Notes: generated from the letters alone by a model not told the origin. 64,000 bases of DNA from Phycisphaerae bacterium (GCA_016782865.1 JADHXR010000005.1:1-64000); one strand, 5' to 3'. Positions 1 to 8,213 are shown, counted from the stretch's first letter. Made by a program: numbers and translations.

Positions 1-1391
1 CCGCCAAGATGAAACCATATGTGCGATGCACTCAGTTGCTCTCGGGCCTCGGGCATCAGAAAAACTTGTTCAGCTCGGTGCCAGGGCCACTCGACTGTCT
101 CTGGAGCTAGTACGGCCATGACCACATCCGAGTCGAATACCTTGCCGTCGCTGGTCTGCGCTGTAATCCTTATGGACTGAACGGCCACGAGCACTGCGGA
201 CCACGGCCAGCCCCGGCCGAGCTCTTTGCCTAACTTCACCTCGACTTTGTCCACAGTAGGCAGATCGGCCCAGCTGTATCCATCATAGAACCGCGAAATG
301 CTCACAGGTACAAAAGGTTCATTGAACTTGCCAATTGCCGCTAACAAATGTGCATTTGAGTCATCGGTATCACAAACACCCTGATAGTTGCCGTCGAATC
401 GGTAACACTTGGCCAATGGTAAATCCTTTGGCATCGTTACCTCTATGGGCTCGGGTGTATCGCCGCTGAGAAGGCCCACATCGAATACGGGCTCGGCCTC
501 GGGCAGTTTGACACCAAGCTCTCTGGCGCGCTTGTATTCGGCGAAGGGAAGTCTGTGAGAGCCTCGTCTTTGTATATGAAGATAGGCCTCGATTTCTATA
601 ATCGCTTTAAGCTGCTCAAGAGCCTCGTTCTCAACGAGCATTGTCCTTGCCGGCAGCATCAGCCTTATATCCGTAGCATCTCCGGTCAAATCCACCAAAA
701 AGCCAAGGTGCTCATCGGTCACAGGCGAATACTTGAAAGCAATTACCTGTCCGTGAAAATTGACCAGGATATCTTTGGAATAGTATCCCTGCCTGAAATA
801 CTCGTGCCATCTGTTGAGAGTCTTCTTCTCGCGTACTTCGACCTTGTAGCCGAGAGTAAGATAGTTGATAGCTTTGTCCGAGCAGAATTGCTCTCTCGCA
901 CATTGCTTACGGTCAACGGTAACTCTCAGGCCCGTAAAGACAGCGTGCTTTTCCACTGCGGCAAGATCCCACGGCTCATCCTTGAAGATAAGCGATGTTC
1001 CTTTTGGGCAATTGCCATTCTCCAGGATTGGAATCGGCTCGCCTGTCCATGCCTTCTCGGTTATACAGACCTTCTTGTTGCCACTGCTGATAGTCACTTG
1101 CCGCGGCGCCAGGCAAAATACTCCGACACCTGCGGGATCTTCGGCCTTTTCCATTGCGTCATCCCAGTCCGAATCTCCAAGATCGAGCAGCTTTGAAAAA
1201 TCCTCGATTCCACTGCCGTTGTCACGGACTGTGATCAGTTCATCTTGATTTGTGATTGTCACTTCCGCTGCACCTGCGCGTCTGGCGTTCTGCAGGATTT
1301 CGATGATCCTGCCATCCAGTGTGCCTGTGAAAAGCCTGTCGGCTTTGGACAGTAATCTTTTACTGACTTTTGCTTGTATTACAGTTTCCAT
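1..1391 (-). CDS. GHKL-fold ATPase, C-terminus cut by window edge
   Basis: An open frame runs from the ATG at 1391 to the window edge (463 codons, no stop). The first 95 residues carry the GHKL (gyrase/Hsp90/histidine kinase/MutL) ATP-binding motifs: N-box with E31 and N35 (EILQNARRAG), G1 motif D57-N-G-S-G61, and a glycine-rich lid near 85-92 (DPAGVGVF). No HATPase partner domains such as a kinase dimerisation domain precede it, because the ATPase fold starts at the N-terminus, as in Hsp90, MutL and Top6B. The rest has no motif I recognise. A GGAGGT Shine-Dalgarno lies 8 bases upstream of the ATG, and a TATA box plus leader hairpin lie further up. It could be an Hsp90/MORC-like or other standalone GHKL protein of the element; substrate unknown. 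Confidence 0.8.
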   Translation of the reverse strand, partial: METVIQAKVSKRLLSKADRLFTGTLDGRIIEILQNARRAGAAEVTITNQDELITVRDNGSGIEDFSKLLDLGDSDWDDAMEKAEDPAGVGVFCLAPRQVTISSGNKKVCITEKAWTGEPIPILENGNCPKGTSLIFKDEPWDLAAVEKHAVFTGLRVTVDRKQCAREQFCSDKAINYLTLGYKVEVREKKTLNRWHEYFRQGYYSKDILVNFHGQVIAFKYSPVTDEHLGFLVDLTGDATDIRLMLPARTMLVENEALEQLKAIIEIEAYLHIQRRGSHRLPFAEYKRARELGVKLPEAEPVFDVGLLSGDTPEPIEVTMPKDLPLAKCYRFDGNYQGVCDTDDSNAHLLAAIGKFNEPFVPVSISRFYDGYSWADLPTVDKVEVKLGKELGRGWPWSAVLVAVQSIRITAQTSDGKVFDSDVVMAVLAPETVEWPWHRAEQVFLMPEAREQLSASHIWFHLG

Positions 1392-1419
1392 TTTGAATAC
1401 CTCCATTTCATTAGAAGGC

Positions 1420-1453
1420 GATGGCACGCTCTACGCTAAAAGAGCGTGCCATC
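1420..1453 (-). promoter_or_regulatory. Leader hairpin of the GHKL ATPase gene
   Basis: Perfect 13-bp inverted repeat (GATGGCACGCTCT arms) with an 8-base loop. It lies between the putative transcription start and the Shine-Dalgarno of the gene starting at 1391. Similar but sequence-unrelated hairpins occupy the same place before several other element genes. It is unlikely to be a terminator for the upstream gene, since that gene ends 280 bases away on the far side of the promoter. Confidence 0.6.
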
Positions 1454-1730
1454 TCGGTACAATTCGTGTTACTTCTAAACTTTTATAGAAAACAGGCTCT
1501 CGTCGACAGAGATCCTGGAAAATCGGTTGAGAGAACCATCTAAGAAAATGTGCGGCTGGCTTACGCCAATCCGCTTTTCTCGTCGGGGAATCGCTTCATA
1601 ATGATGCGGGCCGAAGCCCGGTGCTTTTATGTGCGGGACTTCCCACTGCAAGTCATTTCATAGCTGAAAGATTTGCATTTTAGTGTGTATTGAGGAGGGA
1701 AATAGGCATGCCTATTTAAGTTTTTCGGTT
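1454..1730 (-). promoter_or_regulatory. Intergenic stretch with TATA-type promoter for the GHKL gene
   Basis: About 340 bases separate the GHKL start (1391) from the next gene (stop at 1731). Read on the minus strand, TATAAAA at 1487-1481 is about 25 bases before the leader hairpin, which is the archaeal TATA-to-start distance. I see no gene or other structure in the remainder. Confidence 0.4.
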
Positions 1731-2093
1731 TCATAGGTAATCGGACTGCCTTGTACTCGTCCGATCTTGAAAACCTGTTTGCAGGGCCTTTTGTCTCAAT
1801 GCATATCGTTCTTTGCTTATTCTGATCGCGTAATCACGAAGCTGTGTGCCAAAGACCTTCTCGATGAACAGTATGGTCTCGAACGCCTCCACGTATGCTT
1901 GGCTAAACAGATGATGGAATCGCCATCGTACTCCCTGTCTCGTGACGCCAAAGCTCTTATGCATCTTCTCACCGTATGTTCCTTTTAGAATCATATAGCT
2001 CGGCTCACCAGGCTTGAGCTCTACCCGCAGGTCCTTCGAATCCATCAGCTTCTTCAGGGTTTCCAGGAATGTCTTGTCCTTCTCGGTCATCAT
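1731..2093 (-). CDS. Unknown protein, 120 aa
   Basis: Start ATG at 2093 is preceded by GGGTGAT with a 5-base spacing. The protein is soluble and basic in its C-terminal half (GVTRQGVRWRFHHLF..., then an alpha-helical segment with IRISKERYALRQKAL). I do not recognise a family. The 5' end overlaps the end of the upstream zinc-ribbon gene by 89 bp in another frame, which is long for an operon overlap, yet both frames have sensible composition and this one has its own ribosome site. It is probably co-transcribed with 2005-2802. Confidence 0.6.
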   Translation of the reverse strand: MMTEKDKTFLETLKKLMDSKDLRVELKPGEPSYMILKGTYGEKMHKSFGVTRQGVRWRFHHLFSQAYVEAFETILFIEKVFGTQLRDYAIRISKERYALRQKALQTGFQDRTSTRQSDYL

Positions 2094-2802
2094 ATCTCAT
2101 CACCCATATGGTCTGGTCTTGTTGGTTGACACTCACTAACCCGGCATGATCTAAGAATATCGCGGCTATGAACTTCCAGATCAGATCCAATCGCAGGTTT
2201 TCTGTGAGCGGTGGAATGGCCCTCAAGTCTTTTGGCTGTGCTCCCACATGGGAGGTAATGTGCTGCTGATAGCGGCTCAGGTCAAACTGGTTTCTCAATT
2301 CAGGAGGTATGGATGCCTCAAGGTCTTTTGTCAGGCTATTCAACGCTCCAATAAGACCGGGCACGGAACTCAGGTCAGCCACATCAAGACTCAACGGCTC
2401 AGACCGACACTCCGACAGCATTTGTTGAACCCGCTGTTTTTGTTCCTTTTTCCGCTGGCGGGATTCGCTCATCTTCTTGCGAAAGTAGTCGGTATCAAAT
2501 GCGACCCCCTCGAACAAGAACATCGAAGTGATATCATTGCCGCAATCGCTGCATTGATATCGTCTCACTCGCAGCACCGCCGTCCCGCCACAATGCAGGC
2601 ACCTTTGAAATACCACCGTCGGATCAAACTCATACCGGCACGAGCGGCACGTGCACCGGCCTGCAACCGTCATGGTCAACGGTCCGTTGCACTTCGGGCA
2701 GCGGCGGCCAAGTAGCATGACCAGGTAGTAGAACCGTTTTGCCTTCGTGAAGAACTGCTGGACGGCGGCGGTCATATCGGCGGCGAGTTTTCTGATGTCC
2801 AT
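2005..2802 (-). CDS. Protein with tandem zinc ribbons, 265 aa
   Basis: Starting at the ATG at 2802 (MDIRKLAADM), the protein has an N-terminal helix and then eight or more metal-type cysteines: C35/C38 and C50/C52/C55 in the first ribbon, C68/C71 and C84/C87 in the second. The C-terminal 150 residues are charged and helical, with no motif I can name. Zinc ribbons of this spacing bind nucleic acid or mediate protein contacts; the role here is unknown. It follows the small zinc-ribbon gene 2820-2981 by 17 bases, so the two are likely one operon. Its 3' end overlaps the next gene by 89 bp. The upstream in-frame Met codons would run into the preceding gene and lack a ribosome site, hence the shorter start. 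Confidence 0.7.
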   Translation of the reverse strand: MDIRKLAADMTAAVQQFFTKAKRFYYLVMLLGRRCPKCNGPLTMTVAGRCTCRSCRYEFDPTVVFQRCLHCGGTAVLRVRRYQCSDCGNDITSMFLFEGVAFDTDYFRKKMSESRQRKKEQKQRVQQMLSECRSEPLSLDVADLSSVPGLIGALNSLTKDLEASIPPELRNQFDLSRYQQHITSHVGAQPKDLRAIPPLTENLRLDLIWKFIAAIFLDHAGLVSVNQQDQTIWVMRYDDREGQDIPGNPEEADGFEGPAGRAQAW

Positions 2803-2819
2803 TATTCCGCGGCATTCCG

Positions 2820-2981
2820 TTAGGTGGGCTTCTGGTTCTTTGGCGTGAATTTCCTGCCGCAATTCTTACAGAGCTTGATTTTGCGAGCTCCCATCATCTT
2901 CGTTTTCCTAACTCCCTTGCTCACCGTATCCGTAGAACCACAGCCGGGGTAGGGGCACTTGAACGGTCTTCCTCTTGCCAT
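2820..2981 (-). CDS. Small zinc-ribbon protein, 53 aa
   Basis: Short basic protein with a four-cysteine zinc ribbon (CPYPGC about residue 9-14 and CKNC about 38-41) similar in layout to the N-terminal ribbon of IS1-type InsA transposases, but free-standing. GGAGGTGAT lies 5 bases before the ATG at 2981 and decides the start. A TATA box sits about 40 bases upstream. Likely DNA-binding by its charge; this is inference. Confidence 0.7.
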   Translation of the reverse strand: MARGRPFKCPYPGCGSTDTVSKGVRKTKMMGARKIKLCKNCGRKFTPKNQKPT

Positions 2982-3016
2982 GAATATCACCTCCGCGATA
3001 CCTCTGAGAGGCCTGA

Positions 3017-3026
3017 GTATATAAAT
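3017..3026 (-). promoter_or_regulatory. Archaeal-type TATA box for zinc-ribbon operon
   Basis: Minus strand reads GATTTATATACTC here. A start about 26 bases downstream would fall at the GGAGGTGAT ribosome site or just before it, giving a very short leader to the ATG at 2981. Confidence 0.5.
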
Positions 3027-3076
3027 CTGCGCAACTACCTCCAAGTGACAGTCCACCCAACAACATAGTGTGAGCC

Positions 3077-3187
3077 TCAGAGGATTATCTCAAAATACCA
3101 GTTGAAGACCTCGATATAGAGATTGAAGAACTTCGCACTCTTTGTGATTCTCGTGTCCTTGGTTCTGCCGATATATACGCTTCGCAT
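3077..3187 (-). CDS. Small unknown protein, 36 aa
   Basis: ATG at 3187 follows GGGGTGAT with a 4-base gap; a second in-frame ATG at 3193 overlaps that site and is less likely. The product is basic and aromatic at the C-terminus (FNLYIEVFNWYFEIIL). It lies 25 bases after the end of 3213-3677 and is probably the second gene of that transcript. No family recognised; support is the ribosome site and context only. Confidence 0.4.
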   Translation of the reverse strand: MRSVYIGRTKDTRITKSAKFFNLYIEVFNWYFEIIL

Positions 3188-3212
3188 TCTCATCACCCCT
3201 TATCGAATACGC

Positions 3213-3677
3213 TCAGTCTATGATGACCACTTTCCCATCGTCCACAATGCAGCGTTTCGACTCCCTGTTCAGCCAATACCTTCCGGTATCAATCAGATCG
3301 AACTTCTTGAAGAATTCAAAGCGCTGCCTTTCAGCTTCCATGATCTCTATTGCCTCGTCGAGGGTCTCGCCTGCATCTACGGAATCCTCGATAGTCTCAA
3401 CATCCTCCGGCAAGTCGGCATACGCAAACGACCTGTTAATAAAGAATTTCCTCTTTGTCGTCTTTGACTTTTTGTCCCATTTCTCCTCTATAAATCCCAC
3501 CAGCGACACATCTAATTCTTTGACCTTGTATGTCTCGGACTCAAGGAACGGGACTGCGTATACGATGTGACGAGTTCTCTCGAATTCCTTCATCTTGAAA
3601 AACTTCGGGCTGTGGCTGAATTCCTCGCCGTCTTTACACTTGATATCATTCTTTCTCACGAATTCAGTCAGATTCAT
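3213..3677 (-). CDS. Unknown acidic protein, 154 aa
   Basis: Start chosen at the ATG at 3677 (MNLTEFVRKND) because TGGTGAT lies 5-6 bases upstream; the longer start would lie inside the leader hairpin. The protein is acidic in its middle (DLPEDVETIEDSVDAGETLDEAIEIMEAE) with mixed beta and alpha character and no motif I recognise. It is divergent from the membrane protein gene at 3773, sharing an AT-rich box. Confidence 0.65.
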   Translation of the reverse strand: MNLTEFVRKNDIKCKDGEEFSHSPKFFKMKEFERTRHIVYAVPFLESETYKVKELDVSLVGFIEEKWDKKSKTTKRKFFINRSFAYADLPEDVETIEDSVDAGETLDEAIEIMEAERQRFEFFKKFDLIDTGRYWLNRESKRCIVDDGKVVIID

Positions 3678-3693
3678 TCTTATCACCATTGAT

Positions 3694-3727
3694 CGCAAGC
3701 CCAGCTCATCCTATTGCTGGGCTTGCG
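3694..3727 (-). promoter_or_regulatory. Leader hairpin before gene 3213-3677
   Basis: Perfect 12-bp inverted repeat (CGCAAGCCCAGC arms), 10-base loop, ending 7 bases before the TGGTGAT ribosome site on the minus strand. Confidence 0.6.
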
Positions 3728-3740
3728 TAAAAAACAAAAC

Positions 3741-3750
3741 AATTAAATAC
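3741..3750 (+). promoter_or_regulatory. AT-rich box in divergent promoter region
   Basis: AATTAAATAC sits 26 bases before base 3771. On the plus strand it would give an almost leaderless transcript for the ATG at 3773, a pattern common in archaea; no good Shine-Dalgarno precedes that ATG. On the minus strand the same box is placed to start the transcript at the leader hairpin of 3213-3677. Confidence 0.4.
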
Positions 3751-3772
3751 TAGTAGCCCCATCAGGTCCCGT

Positions 3773-4858
3773 ATGAGGCTTGTCAATCCCTTTGAAAACC
3801 TGGGCATCGGCCAGTTGTTTGAAACTTTACTGCCGGATTTTGTTTTAGCCTTTGCCTTTTTTACCTCTGTGTGCTACGCGGTTCTCGGTAAACGTTTCGG
3901 CCAGCAGAGACCCGCCATCGCAATGTCGGCGACAATTGGTTTTGCTTTGGCTGTCGGACTCGTCTGGTGGGAACAGGCCAATGGACTCTCCATAAGGCAT
4001 TTAGGGCCAATTGCCGTAGGCTTTGCAATCATTGTTCTGGCCTTTGTCATGTACCAGGCCATTGGCCAGGTCGGCGGCTCCTGGGCCGGCGCCGGTATTG
4101 CCCTTGGGGCAAGCATACTAATCGCCAAAGTGCTCGGGCTACATCTACCGCTTGATCGTGAGGTTATTCTGACTGTAATGATAGTAGCCCTGGTCGTAGG
4201 CATTTTATCGTTTCTGTCTCACCGTCATCACAATTACCCGAAACTGCAGTACAGTCGTCCCTTCGTTCGAGATATTAAACATGATATGAGCGATCTCTAT
4301 AAGGACAAGCGTCTGTCCAATCGGTTAACCAAAAAGATGCGACACGTTCGGCGAGAGGCCAAAACACTTGATAAGCATCCTGAAGAAGCAAGGGAGATTT
4401 TACAGCAACTGAGAAAGATCCTTCCCGCCGAGGGCTGGCTCACTCAAAAAATGACGCAACTGCGCGCCAAGGCTCACAGGATCCGAAACGGCCATATCGC
4501 CAGATTACAGGAGACCCGTAATTCGGTTGCCAAACTGCCGACATCCGCTAAGAAAAAGGCGTCCGCTGATTCGGCTGATCGCTACAGACATATCATCGGT
4601 ATCGATACCCGTTTGGAAAGACTTGACAAGGCCGTTGCCGAAAACGAACGCAGGATATGCCAATTGACCCGCGAGGCTCAGAAATACACTGTACAGTCCA
4701 ATCCCCGAAAACTCCGCGATGCCGTCAAAGCCGCCGAAAAGCTCCAGCACCATAACAGCAGACTCTTAAAGAAAATTGTCAGCACCGAAGATAAGCTCAC
4801 CAGGGCTGCTATGGGGGTAGTGGATAAGACCAAAGAGGTTAATGGAGGAGGGGGATGA
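3773..4858 (+). CDS. Membrane protein with long coiled-coil tail, 361 aa
   Basis: The first ~150 residues contain about five hydrophobic segments (for example LLPDFVLAFAFFTSVCYAVL, AIAMSATIGFALAVGLVWW, IAVGFAIIVLAFVMYQAIG and VILTVMIVALVVGILSFL). The remaining 200 residues are charged, heptad-like and likely a cytoplasmic coiled coil. It ends 15 bases before the nuclease-like gene at 4874, so the two form a plus-strand pair facing the HerA-type ATPase. A membrane anchor beside a VirB4/HerA-type ATPase could belong to a DNA-transfer apparatus, but no sequence motif proves this. No close family recognised. Confidence 0.75.
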   Translation: MRLVNPFENLGIGQLFETLLPDFVLAFAFFTSVCYAVLGKRFGQQRPAIAMSATIGFALAVGLVWWEQANGLSIRHLGPIAVGFAIIVLAFVMYQAIGQVGGSWAGAGIALGASILIAKVLGLHLPLDREVILTVMIVALVVGILSFLSHRHHNYPKLQYSRPFVRDIKHDMSDLYKDKRLSNRLTKKMRHVRREAKTLDKHPEEAREILQQLRKILPAEGWLTQKMTQLRAKAHRIRNGHIARLQETRNSVAKLPTSAKKKASADSADRYRHIIGIDTRLERLDKAVAENERRICQLTREAQKYTVQSNPRKLRDAVKAAEKLQHHNSRLLKKIVSTEDKLTRAAMGVVDKTKEVNGGGG

Positions 4859-4873
4859 GGAGGTTGATAAAAA

Positions 4874-5278
4874 ATGAAAACAAAAACACCAACGCCGGAC
4901 CTTGAATATTATATGGGTAAACTTGACCCTGAGTATGAATCCAAAGGCCAGGAAACAATAGGCCGAATGCTCGATGAATATCGGATCCCGTTCTTCTATA
5001 AAAACCCTATTTTGGTCTGGGAGGATGGCGAGCGTCGAATCAAACGGCCTGACTTTACACTGCCTACTTATAATAATACGGTGATTGAGTATACCCCGGT
5101 TCCTGATGAGGCCGCCAGGGAAGACAGCCGCATCTATAAGGAAAATCGCATAGCAGCGCTGTTCCTCAAAGATTCCGATCTGACCGGACCTGACTGGCAG
5201 CAGAAACTCTATGATAAGCTCGCAGAGAGATATCATCACCCACAGAGCTTTTCGATTGACAGGTATCAACCATCCTAA
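4874..5278 (+). CDS. Probable PD-(D/E)XK-fold nuclease-like protein, 134 aa
   Basis: GGAGG lies 10 bases before the ATG. The order E(S)KGQETIGRMLDEY, then IKRPDFTLP, then NTVIEYTP resembles small PD-(D/E)XK proteins of the Vsr/MrcB-like type, in which a helix with Glu is followed by PDF and a strand ending in IE. The usual ExK lysine is replaced (IEYTP), so catalysis is uncertain. It ends with a 4-bp tail-to-tail overlap with the ATPase gene. An alternative is an inactive nuclease-fold accessory protein. Confidence 0.5.
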   Translation: MKTKTPTPDLEYYMGKLDPEYESKGQETIGRMLDEYRIPFFYKNPILVWEDGERRIKRPDFTLPTYNNTVIEYTPVPDEAAREDSRIYKENRIAALFLKDSDLTGPDWQQKLYDKLAERYHHPQSFSIDRYQPS

Positions 5279-7404
5279 CTTAGATCAAACCAGCTAAGCT
5301 GTTCGATCTGCGGCGATTGGTCCCGCTCGGTCGAATCAACGGCTTTCTGACATGCAACAACCGCTGCGGGGCAGGTGGCGACCAGGACAATCCTGTCGAA
5401 ACCCGCGTTTTTGATCTTGTTCAGATTTACTTTGATATTCGACTTGCCTGTTTCCACCTCGATAGCGACCCGTGTGCCGCCCTTTTCAGCCAACAAATCG
5501 ATCGCGCCGTTTCCTTTGACCGGATGCTCGCGGGAGATGTCGTAGCCTTCTCTTTCAAAGTGCCTGGCAGCGCGACTGGCCCAGAATGAATGCTCAAGAC
5601 TCTCACGAGACCTGGGCCCGGGCTTGATCCCTGCCGCAGAACAGGCCGAGCGGCCGAGGTCTGTCAATTGATATAGCACAACCTGGCCGGATCGGGTGGC
5701 GATCGCAGCGGATTCTATAATGCCGGCGGAGGCCAGATGCTGGCGAATGGCGTTGCCACGACGACGGGAGAGATGTAGCCGCTGGTATCTCGATACCGTT
5801 GTCGATAACGGTCGTTCGGCAACATCAGCTAAGAATCTTATCTCTTCCCGAGTCATCGTCTTATTGGGAGGTTTTAGTTTGGAATCATATACTGATTTTG
5901 ATTTCTCATATTCAGTTTCTGATTCTCTGGGGGATGGTGGGTGGGTATCTTTATTCGTTTTGTTATTGTCAGTGATTTCACTCTTTCTATCCGGGAGTGG
6001 AATAGCCGGGACTACCCCGGACAAAGACTGCGTAAACCTGTTTGAGCTGGAATCGGTGTGATAACATGCCATCCGCTCCTTAACAACCTGGTCAGAGACA
6101 GAGCCTTCGCTAACAGCAGAAAGGGGGATTCTAACCAGAAATGGCTCAGGATGCTCATCCGCCAATCGGACTACTGCCGAACCTACGGGCAGAGTATTCA
6201 GAGCCTCCTTCTGTTCGTCGCTGAGGTTCATCGCCGATGCCATTGCCTGGACGTCGCTGCGCAGCTTCTGGCTCAGGGCAATCGTTCCATACGAATTGGC
6301 AAATGCCACCTTGCTCAGAAGCGATGCCGACTGGTCGACGAATACATAGCCCAATCCGTACTGCCTGACCATTCTTATGGAGGTTTCGAGTATCGACTCT
6401 TTCGATTCCGAGGCCTTTTTCAACAAAAGGTTGTGTGCTTCCTCGATTATGATAATGTTGGTTAGTTTCTCCTGCGGTCCCTGCGCCAGGCGGTACCTGT
6501 ACAGGTAAAGCGTCAAGGCCTCTGAGAACAGGGTTTTATCCGATGAGCCGGACAGGCCGTCCATCTCGAGTACGGCATTTTGGTTCAGAAGCTCAGCCAC
6601 ATGGCTATTGTCCTGAGTATTCAATACAGCGCCGAACTCACCGTAGGTCATCGCCAACAGTATCCTCTCGGCAGAGGCCTGCCACATGGCAGCCCTGCCT
6701 CTTAGCTTCACGGTCCGCAGCCAGACCAAAAGATCCTGTATGGTCGGCCAATGGGTCTGCTGTTTATCGAAAACCCCTGCTCTCGAATAGAGATGGTCCA
6801 GGCCCGCAACCAATAAGCTGATAACTCCTTCTCCTCCGAAATAGGCGCCGGCGATTACATCGACGATCAGCTTGATCCAGATATGAGGCTCGCAGCCGGC
6901 CGGCGGGATCAGCGGGTTGAACCTGAACGGTGAAATGTCTCTGCCGATCGTGTAGACCCTCAGCTTGGGATATAGCCCCATCAGGTCCCGGTACCCTCTC
7001 TTCCAGTCCAGGGCAAGGACCTTAATGCCCCGGCCCATAATCCCTTCCATGAGCACAAAGGTAAGATTGGTCTTTCCCGAGCCGCTCCGGCCCGCTATTA
7101 GAATATGCTCTTTCAGGCGGGGGCTCTTCAAATAGAACGGGTACATCTGAATGTCTGCATACGAGACGGTCCCCACCTTAATATCGCCGGATTCTGCAAA
7201 CTCACTTGAGGGCGGAGGGAACGGAGAGCGGTCTATATTGTAATCGGCGCCCAGATGTTTGGCCGCCAGCAGTTCCAGCGTTTGCTCAACGTCGGCCTTG
7301 CCGTCCGCATCAGATTCGGCTAAGTACGCCGACCACAGTCTGTCGATCTTCCTGCCCATAACAGGTTTGAGCTTCCGGCATAACTCCTGGACCCTGGTCA
7401 TCAT
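5275..7404 (-). CDS. HerA/VirB4-type ATPase with HTH and nuclease-like C-terminal domain, 709 aa
   Basis: Walker A GRSGSGKTN lies near residues 105-113 and a Walker B with IIIIEEAHNLL near 310, followed by a FVDQSASLLSKV segment, the pattern of HerA/VirB4/TraD DNA-pumping ATPases. After a low-complexity linker (about 440-500) comes a winged-helix-like segment (TREEIRFLADVAERPLST..., GNAIRQHLASAGIIE) and then a restriction-endonuclease-like domain with GAIDLLAEKGGTRVAIEVETG near 640. ATPases with this tail are, from memory, common in archaeal plasmids and some planctomycetes. Start ATG 7404 has GGTGAT upstream and overlaps the stop of 7401-8012 (ATGA), so the two are co-translated. Likely roles are conjugative transfer or segregation of the element. 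Confidence 0.85.
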   Translation of the reverse strand: MMTRVQELCRKLKPVMGRKIDRLWSAYLAESDADGKADVEQTLELLAAKHLGADYNIDRSPFPPPSSEFAESGDIKVGTVSYADIQMYPFYLKSPRLKEHILIAGRSGSGKTNLTFVLMEGIMGRGIKVLALDWKRGYRDLMGLYPKLRVYTIGRDISPFRFNPLIPPAGCEPHIWIKLIVDVIAGAYFGGEGVISLLVAGLDHLYSRAGVFDKQQTHWPTIQDLLVWLRTVKLRGRAAMWQASAERILLAMTYGEFGAVLNTQDNSHVAELLNQNAVLEMDGLSGSSDKTLFSEALTLYLYRYRLAQGPQEKLTNIIIIEEAHNLLLKKASESKESILETSIRMVRQYGLGYVFVDQSASLLSKVAFANSYGTIALSQKLRSDVQAMASAMNLSDEQKEALNTLPVGSAVVRLADEHPEPFLVRIPLSAVSEGSVSDQVVKERMACYHTDSSSNRFTQSLSGVVPAIPLPDRKSEITDNNKTNKDTHPPSPRESETEYEKSKSVYDSKLKPPNKTMTREEIRFLADVAERPLSTTVSRYQRLHLSRRRGNAIRQHLASAGIIESAAIATRSGQVVLYQLTDLGRSACSAAGIKPGPRSRESLEHSFWASRAARHFEREGYDISREHPVKGNGAIDLLAEKGGTRVAIEVETGKSNIKVNLNKIKNAGFDRIVLVATCPAAVVACQKAVDSTERDQSPQIEQLSWFDLS

Positions 7405-8012
7405 GGTTCATCACCTTTTGGATCTTCAAGGATCGCGACCTTTCTGTAGCCTCTCAGATACTGATGTGCAGTCTCCGGCAATAACAACCGCAGTTTGGAT
7501 ACATCCCGCCAGAGATTTATGCGTTCGTCCCTCTGGCTCTCGTATAAGCCATCCAGCCTCTTATTCACGGAATACTCTACCCTGCTGTCTGATGGACCGT
7601 GCCAGGCTTCATGAGTGTAGAAGGTGTTTATCACCGCACACTTGGCTACTTCAATGTCGTAGATATTCCCCCGGTAAACCTCATACCGGTTTCGTATCTG
7701 ACCGACGATATCATCGAGTCCCAACCATGCGGTATGCTTTCTGTCGGAAATAATCGCTGTTTCCGGCTCTGACTTTGGAATTGAAAAATAGCCGTTGCGA
7801 ATCACATCCTCAACTGTTTGCTGTACGGGCCACGTTGGCTTGCGGAACAGATCTGATGAGAAGTCGTATACAGCAGTCGGGCCGTAGTTCGATTTCGTTA
7901 ATAGGTTCTTTTGCCGCTGCTGGTATTGTGTGGAGAGCCCCGACTCGTAAAAGTATACGACATAGTCCTGATCCGTTCTGGTTGGAAGTTTTGTTCGGTT
8001 GTTTCGGTACAT
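7401..8012 (-). CDS. Unknown protein encoded with HerA-type ATPase, 203 aa
   Basis: First gene of a two-gene operon with the ATPase (4-bp overlap). Hydrophilic, aromatic-rich, with a FYTHEAWHGPSD segment near residue 130 and no transmembrane or metal motif that I recognise. GAGGTGGT precedes the ATG at 8012. Its strict coupling suggests an ATPase partner such as a NurA-like or recruitment subunit, but no NurA motif is visible. Confidence 0.7.
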   Translation of the reverse strand: MYRNNRTKLPTRTDQDYVVYFYESGLSTQYQQRQKNLLTKSNYGPTAVYDFSSDLFRKPTWPVQQTVEDVIRNGYFSIPKSEPETAIISDRKHTAWLGLDDIVGQIRNRYEVYRGNIYDIEVAKCAVINTFYTHEAWHGPSDSRVEYSVNKRLDGLYESQRDERINLWRDVSKLRLLLPETAHQYLRGYRKVAILEDPKGDEP

Positions 8013-8053
8013 TTTACCACCTCGGGTTCTCTCCTTTGCAGTGGTAATACGTA

Positions 8054-8066
8054 CTTATATTTAAGC
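8054..8066 (-). promoter_or_regulatory. Archaeal-type TATA box for ATPase operon
   Basis: Minus strand reads GCTTAAATATAAG. A start 26 bases downstream (about 8034) leaves a 20-base leader holding GAGGTGGT before the ATG at 8012. Confidence 0.55.
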
Positions 8067-8169
8067 TTTACGCTTTTCGTCGCTACTTGTCGGTGATGTT
8101 TGCGACGAGGGTGATGGGGGATGAGGGTGGGGGGCGCCGGGGGGAGGGAGAAGGGATCCGAGAATAGGA

Positions 8170-8180
8170 ACCTTTATATA
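8170..8180 (+). promoter_or_regulatory. Archaeal-type TATA box for gene 8214-8387
   Basis: ACCTTTATATA is preceded by a purine-rich BRE-like stretch. The expected start (about 8201) leaves a short leader with GGTGAT at 8203-8208 before the ATG at 8214. Confidence 0.6.
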
Positions 8181-8213
8181 GCTGCTGCGCTTCCCTCATG
8201 CCGGTGATAAACA

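Noticed and set aside
555-1248. Plus-strand frames in the first 1.3 kb
   Set aside because: They are opposite to the GHKL gene, whose motifs are clear on the minus strand; they lack ribosome sites and family resemblance.
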